64,000 bases of DNA from Halosimplex litoreum (GTDB lineage Archaea > Halobacteriota > Halobacteria > Halobacteriales > Haloarculaceae). A program made the translations under genes and the position numbers. This document shows positions 59,586 through 64,000 of the stretch, piece after piece. The DNA is taken from the NCBI RefSeq assembly GCF_016065055.1, contig NZ_CP065856.1, forward strand, positions 806,001 through 870,000. Direction: 5' to 3'. Position 1 is the first letter of the stretch, and every line of letters begins with the position of its first letter. The notes under the pieces are model-generated. The model ran no database searches, was not told where the DNA came from, and worked only from the letters and a program-made list of their open reading frames with translations.

Positions 59586-61487
59586 TTAGTCACCTGCCGC
59601 CGGGACGTACTTCATGTTGTTCACGGTCAGCTCCTCGCCGTCGATGCTGGACTCGAAGCCCTCGACGATCTCGGCCGGTTCGAACGGGTTCCCGTTGTAC
59701 TTCAGCAGGCTGGAGAGCTTCGGGCCGAAGCGACCGAGTTCCTTCTGGGTGAGCCCGCGGAACTGCGCGGTCGCGTTCATCTCGACGACGAGACACTCCT
59801 CGACCGATTCGAGGAACTCGCTGACCTCCGCCTCGGGGTAGGGCATCATGTCGCTGACGCCGATGGCCTTGACCGAGTGGCCCGCGTCGTTGAGCCGGTC
59901 GACGGCCTCGAAGACCGTCCCCTGGTGGCTGCCCCAGCACATGATCCCGTACTCGGCTTCCTCGGGACCGTGGTGGGTCTGGTTGCCCTTCGCGTCGAGT
60001 TCCTCGCGGATGGACTCTAGCTTGGCGAGCCGCCGATCCATCTGCAGGACGCGGTTGGTCGGGTCCTCGCTGATGTGGCCGGCTTCGTTGTGCTCGTTGC
60101 CGGTCGCGAGGAACCGTCCGCCCTTCTGGCCGGGCACCGAACGGGGGCTGACGCCTTCCTTGCCGTCGTCGGCGTCGTACTGGAAGCGCTTGAACTTGCC
60201 CGCGTGGTGCTCGGCGGCCTCGGCGATATCCTCCTCGGTGACGACCGAACCCGGGTCCGCATCGGGCTCGCGGTCGAAGAAGCTCGCGTCGACGTTGCGC
60301 AGTTCGCCCTGGAGCTTCTGGTCGTAGATGAGGATCGACGGGATCTGGTAGTCGTAGGCCAGCTCGAAGGCGGTCCGGATCTGCTCGTAACACTCCTGCT
60401 GGTCGCCCGGCGCGAGGACGACTCGGGCGGAGTCACCCTGGCTCGTGTAGAGGACGTGTTCGAGGTCGGCCTGCTCGGGCTTGGTCGGCATCCCGGTCGA
60501 CGGGCCGGCGCGCATCGCCTCGACGAGTACGACCGGCGTCTCGGACATCTCCGCGAGCCCGAGCGGTTCGCTCATCAGGGCGAACCCGCCACCGGACGAC
60601 CCGGACATCGACTTGACGCCCGCGTGACTGGCGCCCAGCGCCAGCGCCGCGGCGGCGATCTCGTCTTCGACCTGCTCGGAGATCCCGCCGAACTGCGGCA
60701 GGTTCTGGGACATGATCGTGAACACGTCGGTCCACGGCGTCATCGGGTAGCCGGCGATGAACCGACAGCCGGCGTCGAGCGCCCCGTAGGCGATAGCGTC
60801 GCTGCCGGAGACGAGCGCCTGCTGTTCGTCGGGCTCGCCGTGGTCGGGCATCTCCAGGTCGTGGGACTGGTCGAACTCCTGGGCCTGCTCGAAGCCGTCC
60901 TGGATGACGGCGAGGTTGGCCTCGAGGATGTCGTCGTTCCACATCTCGTCCATGATCCCCTCGTACTCCGAGGTGTCCATGTCGAGCAACGCCGCGGTGA
61001 CGCCGATCCCGGCGTTGTTGCGCATGATCTCGCGGCCGTGTTCCTTCGCAATGGCGCGCAGGTCGACCGGGTAGACGTGCCAGTCGTTCTCCTCGGCGCG
61101 TTCGTGCAGGTCGATCTCTTCGACCTGCTCGTCGTCGATGAGCCCCGAGTCGTAGACGATGATGCCGCCCTCGCGGAGGTCGTCGAGGTTCTCCGAGAGG
61201 GGTTTCAGTTCCTCGTTGCCGTAGTAGGCGTCTTCCGAGGGGTTCCGCGCGAAACTGTCACCGAGCGCGAGGAGGAAGTTGTAGCCGTCCCCACGCGAGG
61301 CCGCCCCGTCCGGGGTCGCCCGTACCTCCACGTACGTGTGACCACCCCGAATCCGGGACGGGTAGTGTCGGTGTGTGAATACGTCGAGCCCCGAGCGCAT
61401 GAGGGCCTTGGCGAAGTATCGACTGTTGCTGTCGATACCGTCGCCGGAACCACCCGCGATCCGCCAGATTAGTTCCTGGTCTGTCAT
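59586..61487 (-). CDS. porA: Pyruvate (2-oxoacid):ferredoxin oxidoreductase alpha subunit (gamma-alpha fusion)
   Basis: 633 residues. N-terminal gamma domain (about 1-195; IWRIAGGSGDGIDSNSRYFA, then HYPSRIRGGHTYVEVRA) joined to the alpha domain (about 215-630; SDAIAYGALDAGCRFIAGYP, SQNLPQFGGISEQVEDEIAA, SMSGSSGGGFALMSEPLGLA). The fusion is standard in haloarchaea. It forms the active enzyme with PorB; 2-oxoglutarate is the main alternative substrate. Start ATG 61487 (MTDQELIWRI). First gene of a two-gene operon. Confidence 0.87.
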   Translation of the reverse strand: MTDQELIWRIAGGSGDGIDSNSRYFAKALMRSGLDVFTHRHYPSRIRGGHTYVEVRATPDGAASRGDGYNFLLALGDSFARNPSEDAYYGNEELKPLSENLDDLREGGIIVYDSGLIDDEQVEEIDLHERAEENDWHVYPVDLRAIAKEHGREIMRNNAGIGVTAALLDMDTSEYEGIMDEMWNDDILEANLAVIQDGFEQAQEFDQSHDLEMPDHGEPDEQQALVSGSDAIAYGALDAGCRFIAGYPMTPWTDVFTIMSQNLPQFGGISEQVEDEIAAAALALGASHAGVKSMSGSSGGGFALMSEPLGLAEMSETPVVLVEAMRAGPSTGMPTKPEQADLEHVLYTSQGDSARVVLAPGDQQECYEQIRTAFELAYDYQIPSILIYDQKLQGELRNVDASFFDREPDADPGSVVTEEDIAEAAEHHAGKFKRFQYDADDGKEGVSPRSVPGQKGGRFLATGNEHNEAGHISEDPTNRVLQMDRRLAKLESIREELDAKGNQTHHGPEEAEYGIMCWGSHQGTVFEAVDRLNDAGHSVKAIGVSDMMPYPEAEVSEFLESVEECLVVEMNATAQFRGLTQKELGRFGPKLSSLLKYNGNPFEPAEIVEGFESSIDGEELTVNNMKYVPAAGD

Positions 61488-61803
61488 GTATACATCGATC
61501 GGCCCCGATTCGGGTGCCGTGAACGAAACGAGGACTGGACCCGACTAAAGCGTTTTCACTCCGTCACCGCCGAATAATCGTGAAGGTTGGGTACGGGCCG
61601 TCTCGCGCCTGAACTCGGCAGAGGGTGTCAACAGCATGCACATCGAGTCGCTTTCGTATCTCTCGACAAAAGTCGCTTTAGAGCGAAGGTTGTTCTCTAT
61701 ATCCGAACTGGGACAATTTATAGACATTTCGTCACTTCTGCGGCGCTTTCAGCGGCGATTCTCGGGCGGCCAGGTTTTTGTACGGATCGACCAACGGGCG
61801 AGT
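61488..61803. other. Divergent promoter region of porA and the histidine kinase
   Basis: 316 bases, no gene. AATTTATA (61715-61722) is a TATA candidate for the kinase, and an AT-rich patch with ACGCTTTAGTCGG on the minus strand (about 61540-61560) is a candidate for porA. Confidence 0.5.
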
Positions 61804-62931
61804 ATGATTCGACGAACGCTCGCGGTCGGGAGCGTCGCGCTGACCGGTGTTGCACTGGTCGTCGGGGCAGTGTCGAACGTCGCCGGGGCGGAGGGCGACG
61901 GCGTCGCGCTCGCGCTCGTGGCGCTCGGGGCGGTGCTGGGCACCGCGATCGTCGCCGGGGCGAGCTATCTCTATCGGAGCGACGTGGCCACCGTCCACAC
62001 GGCGCGCATCGCCGGGTGGAACCTCCTCGGGGTCGCGCTGTTGGCCGTGATCCTCGCGCTCGCTCGACTGGCGCCCGGCGTCTCGATCCCGGCCTACGTC
62101 GTCGTCGACGTGCTCGGGGTGAGTTCGGTCGCACACCTGCTCATCGGGTACAACGACGTGCGCCGCATCCGCGCGGAGGAGCTGGCTCGCCAGCGCCGCA
62201 CGCTCGCGGTCGTCAACCGACTCACCCGGCACAACCTCCGCAACCGCACCCAGATCCTCACCGGCCACGCCGCCGCGCTCGCCGAGGAACTGGACGACGA
62301 CGACCAGCGGGCCGCGGCCGAGACCATCCGCGCCACGGCCGCGGAGCTGTCCGACGTGGACGGCGAACTCGCCGCGATCCAGACGGCGCTCAACGGCGAC
62401 CGCCCGACCGGCACGGTCGACCTCGCCGACCTGGTCGAGGACGTACTCGCCCCGTACCGCGACCGCTACCCGAACGGCGAATTCGCGATCGACGTCCCCG
62501 ACGGCCTCGCTGTCCGCGGCGACGAGCAGTTGCAGGTCACGCTCGACCACCTCGTCGAGAACGCCGTGGAGCACGGCTCCACGAGCAGTCGGCCAGGGGC
62601 CGACGACGCCGTCGAGCACGGCTCGACGAGCCCTGCTTCGCAGGCTCAGCAGGACGCCGTCGAGCACGGCAGCGACGGCGACCCGTACGTCCGCGTCTCC
62701 GCCGGTCTGGACGGTGAAATCGCCAGGATCCACGTAACCGACCGCGGCCCCGGCGTCCCCGCCGACGAGGTCGCGGTGCTCACCGAGCAACGGGAGATCA
62801 GTCAGCTCGAACACGGGAGCGGGCTCGGCCTGTGGGTCGTCAAGACCGTCGCCGAGCGCTACGGTGGCGACCTGTCCGTCGAGAACGACGAGGACGGCGC
62901 CACGGTGTCGGTCGGCGTCCCGGCGGCCTGA
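61804..62931 (+). CDS. Membrane histidine kinase with repeat insertion in the N box
   Basis: 375 residues from ATG 61804. Four hydrophobic spans (RTLAVGSVALTGVALVVGAV, GVALALVALGAVLGTAIVAG, AGWNLLGVALLAVILALARL, VVDVLGVSSVAHLLIGYN) precede a phosphoacceptor region (NRLTRHNLRNRTQILTGH) and an ATPase domain: N box DHLVENAVEHGS, G1 DRGPGVP, G2 HGSGLGLWVVK. Directly after the N box, AVEHGS recurs twice more (NAVEHGSTS, DAVEHGSTS, DAVEHGSDG) with two inserted segments. Whether ATP binding survives is not evident. No response regulator gene is adjacent. Confidence 0.82.
   Translation: MIRRTLAVGSVALTGVALVVGAVSNVAGAEGDGVALALVALGAVLGTAIVAGASYLYRSDVATVHTARIAGWNLLGVALLAVILALARLAPGVSIPAYVVVDVLGVSSVAHLLIGYNDVRRIRAEELARQRRTLAVVNRLTRHNLRNRTQILTGHAAALAEELDDDDQRAAAETIRATAAELSDVDGELAAIQTALNGDRPTGTVDLADLVEDVLAPYRDRYPNGEFAIDVPDGLAVRGDEQLQVTLDHLVENAVEHGSTSSRPGADDAVEHGSTSPASQAQQDAVEHGSDGDPYVRVSAGLDGEIARIHVTDRGPGVPADEVAVLTEQREISQLEHGSGLGLWVVKTVAERYGGDLSVENDEDGATVSVGVPAA
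62563..62676 (+). repeat. Threefold in-gene repeat of the AVEHGS coding segment
   Basis: Repeats begin at 62563, 62608 and 62656 (GCCGTGGAGCACGG / GCCGTCGAGCACGG / GCCGTCGAGCACGG), spaced 45 and 48 bases, both multiples of three. The spacers contain hairpins: GTCGGCC-AGG-GGCCGAC at 62588-62604, and GAGCC...GGCTC around CTGCTTCGCA at 62628-62647. Confidence 0.85.
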
Positions 62932-62946
62932 ACGGGAGCGGGCCGG

Positions 62947-64000
62947 CTACTTCGGCGCCTGGTTGTACACGAGGTTGCGCTGGATGTCGTTGGCCCCCTC
63001 GTAGATGACGGGCACGCGCACGTCGCGGTAGACCCGTGCAACCCGACGTTCGGTGAGCACCGACCGGCCACCGTGGAGCTGCATCGCCTTCTGCGCGCAG
63101 TCGTTGGCCGTCTCGGTCGCCTTGAGCTTCGCCATCGCCGCCCAGAAGCCGGCGTCGTCGCTCCCGGCGACCTGGTCGGCGGCCCGCCAGGTCAGCGCGC
63201 GGGCGGCCTCGAACTCGGTTCGCATGTCCGCGAGCTTGTGCTGGACGGCCTGGAACTCGTCGACCGAGCGGCCGAAGGCCTCCCGGTCGTGGACGAAGTC
63301 CCACGCCTCCTCGATGGCCGCCGCCGCCATCCCGATGCCGTGGCCGCCGACGATGACCCGACCGTGATTGAAGAAGTCGGCCAGCATGTAGAAGCCCGCG
63401 CCTTCGGCCCCGATCAGGTGCTCCTCGGGCACCCGGCAGTCCTCGAGCGTGAGATGTGCCTGTTTCGACGCCCGGAAGGCCATCTTCTCGGGGATGTGCT
63501 CGGCGTTGTACCCCTCGGTGTCGGTCGGCACGACGAACAGCGAGTAGTTGCCGTACCTGTTGTTCTCGTCGTCGCCCGTCTTCGCGTAGACGGTCACCCA
63601 GTCGGCCTCGACGCCGTTGCCGATCCAGTACTTCTCGCCGTTCAGGACGTACTCGTCGCCGTCCTTCTCGGCGGTCGTCGACATCCCCGCCAGGTCGCTG
63701 CCGGTGTCGGGCTCCGAGACCGCGAGGCCCGTGATCTCCTCGTTCTCGGCGACGGGTCGAAGGAATCGCTCCTGCAACTCGTCGTCGCCGTGCTCTTCGA
63801 GGATCTCGGCACCGAAACTCGCCAGCTGGAGCGTCAGCGCGATGCCGGCGTCCGCGCGGTAGAACTCCTCGGCGATCGCCAGTACCTGCTCCAGCGAGAA
63901 GCCCTTCCCGCCGTACTCCTCGCCGATATCCTGGGCGACCAGCTCGGCGTCCATCCCCGCCTCCAGCACCTCCCGCGGGTACTCGCCCGATTCGAAGTAC
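62947..64000 (-). CDS. Acyl-CoA dehydrogenase (N-terminus cut by window edge)
   Basis: Flavoprotein that oxidises acyl-CoA to enoyl-CoA. The 350 visible residues contain FAD/substrate motifs (GLAVSEPDTGSDLAGMST, then YWIGNG), ADFFNHGRVIVGGHGIGMAA, KLKATETANDCAQKAMQLHG and the catalytic Glu in VIYEGANDIQR near the C-terminus. The start lies beyond position 64000, probably within 50 codons. Convergent with the kinase gene (15 bases apart). Confidence 0.92.
   Translation of the reverse strand, partial: YFESGEYPREVLEAGMDAELVAQDIGEEYGGKGFSLEQVLAIAEEFYRADAGIALTLQLASFGAEILEEHGDDELQERFLRPVAENEEITGLAVSEPDTGSDLAGMSTTAEKDGDEYVLNGEKYWIGNGVEADWVTVYAKTGDDENNRYGNYSLFVVPTDTEGYNAEHIPEKMAFRASKQAHLTLEDCRVPEEHLIGAEGAGFYMLADFFNHGRVIVGGHGIGMAAAAIEEAWDFVHDREAFGRSVDEFQAVQHKLADMRTEFEAARALTWRAADQVAGSDDAGFWAAMAKLKATETANDCAQKAMQLHGGRSVLTERRVARVYRDVRVPVIYEGANDIQRNLVYNQAPK

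Overview
The window is about 68% GC, with acidic proteins, twin-arginine lipoprotein signals, many GTG starts and TATA elements about 25-30 bases upstream of start codons (leaderless mRNAs). Together with archaeal families (TFS, Bat-type HTH, PilB/TadC-like pilus genes, haloarchaeal PorAB) this points to an extreme halophile of class Halobacteria. I do not name a genus. No rRNA, tRNA, CRISPR array or intact insertion sequence was seen.

Layout. 1-10.7 kb: acetyl-CoA synthetase (cut by the left edge), methylmalonyl-CoA mutase large subunit, a TFS-like protein without the catalytic acidic tip, an ABC-2 exporter with a divergent ArsR-like regulator, a CBS-ParB-like protein, a TrkA-N/DHH phosphoesterase, and Lrp and small winged-helix regulators. 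10.7-18.5 kb: a minus-strand chain of overlapping genes for a type IV pilus-like system (PilB ATPase, TadC-like membrane protein, a run of pilin-like proteins). 18.7-22 kb: redoxin, hypothetical, UbiA prenyltransferase, DUF547. 22.2-32.5 kb: metallophosphoesterase, a five-gene oligopeptide-type ABC importer, a divergent AbrB-PhoU protein and an inositol-monophosphatase-type enzyme. 33-39 kb: one 2016-residue protein with nine PAS, three GAF and a Bat-type C-terminal HTH. 39-43.6 kb: FAD oxidoreductase, two HTH regulators, a PNPOx-like protein, an apparent permease remnant, and a 0.95-kb gene-poor stretch with a 12-copy 22-bp tandem array and an 84-bp element with perfect 18-bp terminal inverted repeats.

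43.6-58.3 kb is the most distinctive part: six paralogous lipoprotein substrate-binding proteins of the ferric-chelate (FepB) class share one FecCD permease and one FepC ATPase. The permease operon also carries an exporter-fold ABC protein and a reduced thioredoxin-reductase-like FAD protein. DtxR-type palindromes (TTTAGG...CCTAAA) sit on all four promoters of this set, and related motifs lie upstream of a NifU-like Fe-S protein and a HEAT-repeat protein. I read this as an iron-starvation regulon with expanded ligand recognition feeding one channel.

58.6-64 kb: pyruvate (2-oxoacid):ferredoxin oxidoreductase PorB/PorA, a membrane histidine kinase with a repeat insertion in its ATP-binding N box, and an acyl-CoA dehydrogenase cut by the right edge.
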